Assembly (NCBI GenBank): GCA_945901965.1
Contig: CAMDMN010000017.1
Location: 1 to 15,707, forward strand
Direction of reading: 5' to 3'
DNA: 15,707 nt
DNA from: Legionella genomosp. 1
Lineage (GTDB): Bacteria; Pseudomonadota; Gammaproteobacteria; Legionellales; Legionellaceae
The notes under the pieces are model-generated. The model searched no databases. It was not told the origin of the DNA and worked only from the letters and a program-made list of their open reading frames with translations. This document shows positions 14,517 to 15,707 of this stretch, in pieces. A program made the translations under genes and the position numbers. Each line of letters begins with the position of its first letter. Positions within the stretch are counted from its first letter, which is position 1.

Positions 14517-15707
14517 TCATTGACATGCTTCACATTCAGGATCAGAAATTAAACAAGCCTTTGGTTCATCGTCTAATTTTACTGCGTTAAGTGAGCCATC
14601 ATTAATTGTTGATTTTTCTGCGTTACTTGCACCTAAACTGCGCAAATAATAAGTGGTTTTCAAACCACGGATCCACGCCTGGCGATATAACTCATCTAGT
14701 TTTTTACCAGACGGTTGCGCCATGTACACATTTAAAGATTGCGCTTGATCTATCCATTTTTGGCGTCTTGATGCCGCTTCTACAAGCCACATTGGCTCCA
14801 CTTCAAAAGCAGTAGCGTAGCGTGCTTTTAAATGTTTAGGGATGCGATTAATTGGTTGCACACTACCATTGAAATATTTTAAGTCATTAACCATTACTTC
14901 ATCCCAAATATTTAGTGCTTTTAAATCAGCAACAAGATATGGGTTTATAACGGTAAACTCACCAGATAGATTCGATTTAACGTAAAGATTTTGGTAAGTA
15001 GGCTCGATAGATTGCGATACCCCACAAATATTTGAAATAGTAGCAGTAGGAGCAATAGCCATAAGATTAGAGTTACGTACTCCTTCAGTACGAACTTTTA
15101 TCCGCAACGCTTCCCAATCAAGTTTTTGTGAGCGATCTTGCTCTAAGAACTGGCCTCGCGCTTCTTGTAAAAGATTAATAGAATCTATAGGAAGTATACC
15201 TTTGCTCCATAATGAGCCTTCATAGCTTGAATATTTGCCGCGTTCTTTTGCAAGTTCACAAGAGGCATTAATCGCATAGTAGCTTATGGTCTCCATTGAT
15301 GCATCGGCAAAATCTACAGCAGCAGTTGAAGAATAATCAAGGTTAAGCATATATAATGCGTCTTGAAAGCCCATTATACCTAAACCTACTGGACGATGCT
15401 TTAAGTTCGAGTTTCTTGCTTGTGGCACCGAATAATAGTTAATATCAATAACGTTATCTAACATTCGCACTGCTGTATCAATAGTACGTTTTAACTTAGC
15501 ATCATCTAATTTTCCATTAATTATATGCTGAGGTAAATTTACACTTCCAAGATTACATACTGCAATTTCATCTTGTGATGTATTTAAGGTAATTTCAGTA
15601 CATAAATTGGAGCTATGAATAACGCCCGCATGTTGTTGTGGTGAGCGTAAATTACACGCATCTTTAAATGTAAGCCAAGGATGGCCAGTTTCAAATAGCA
15701 TTGATAA
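14517..15707 (-). CDS. nrdA: Ribonucleotide reductase alpha subunit, C-terminal part (5' end outside window)
   Basis: About 397 codons of the catalytic subunit, open at the right edge. It has SSNLCTEITLN (Asn437, Cys439, Glu441 of E. coli), VCNLGSVNL (Cys462), the radical-relay pair TTYYLRSLG (Tyr730-Tyr731) and a C-terminal tail ending CEACQ, a CxxC that thioredoxin/glutaredoxin would reduce. HRPVGLGIMGFQDALY and MAIAPTATISNICGVSQSIEP are typical class I alpha motifs. MLFETGHPWLTFKDACNLRSPQ resembles the chlamydia-like NrdA group, matching the NrdB partner. The N-terminal ATP-cone and specificity sites lie off the window. Its TGA stop (14517-14519) touches the nrdB Shine-Dalgarno, so termination and re-initiation are linked. 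Confidence 0.97.
   Translation of the reverse strand, partial: LSMLFETGHPWLTFKDACNLRSPQQHAGVIHSSNLCTEITLNTSQDEIAVCNLGSVNLPQHIINGKLDDAKLKRTIDTAVRMLDNVIDINYYSVPQARNSNLKHRPVGLGIMGFQDALYMLNLDYSSTAAVDFADASMETISYYAINASCELAKERGKYSSYEGSLWSKGILPIDSINLLQEARGQFLEQDRSQKLDWEALRIKVRTEGVRNSNLMAIAPTATISNICGVSQSIEPTYQNLYVKSNLSGEFTVINPYLVADLKALNIWDEVMVNDLKYFNGSVQPINRIPKHLKARYATAFEVEPMWLVEAASRRQKWIDQAQSLNVYMAQPSGKKLDELYRQAWIRGLKTTYYLRSLGASNAEKSTINDGSLNAVKLDDEPKACLISDPECEACQ

Noticed and set aside
14506..14526. ATG 14526 as the nrdB start
   Set aside because: The seven extra codons contain the AAGGAGA ribosome site for ATG 14505 and overlap the nrdA stop; the shorter start fits better.

Overview
The window is AT-rich, tightly packed bacterial DNA. 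Gene order (recA-recX-alaS, prfB-lysS, nrdAB) and protein similarity point to a gammaproteobacterium. Several traits suggest a host-associated lineage in or near the Legionellales: a eukaryote-like mitochondrial-carrier-type protein, direct-repeat boxes resembling PmrA sites, and an NrdA/NrdB pair of the chlamydia-like subgroup. The lineage is inferred from family knowledge; no search was run.

Layout. 1-3260 (+): the end of recA, then recX overlapping it, then alaS, a DNA-repair and translation cluster. 3261-5090: a small accessory island with a 405-aa three-repeat membrane protein that I read as a divergent mitochondrial carrier (possible secreted effector), and a convergent 71-aa gene of unknown function. 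Each has a TTAA-N7-TTAAGGTTT box upstream. 5091-7099 (-): a translationally coupled DprE1-like/DprE2-like pair that would epimerise a polyprenyl-phosphoryl pentose, the route to an activated D-arabinose donor for a surface glycan. 7276-7992 (+): fliA (sigma-28), with no flagellar gene in view. 8075-10383 (+): a two-gene unit pairing a membrane-tailed ATP-grasp ligase (cyanophycin synthetase/GshF-like) with a shortened glutamate decarboxylase. This is the most likely undescribed pathway in the window. 10384-10671 holds a palindromic repeat element. 10672-13275 (+): prfB with its +1 programmed frameshift, coupled to lysS. 13276-13407: a 30-bp-arm inverted repeat between convergent genes. 13408-15707 (-): nrdB and the C-terminal part of nrdA, cut by the window edge.

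How the genes work together. Most are housekeeping genes for recombination, tRNA charging, termination and dNTP supply. Accessory cargo sits between these blocks: the carrier-like gene after alaS (where many gammaproteobacteria have csrA), the arabinose-lipid pair, and the ligase/decarboxylase pair. Four-base ATGA overlaps (dprE1/dprE2, prfB/lysS) and an 11-base nrdA-nrdB gap show real operons. No tRNA, rRNA, CRISPR array, transposase or replication origin was seen.
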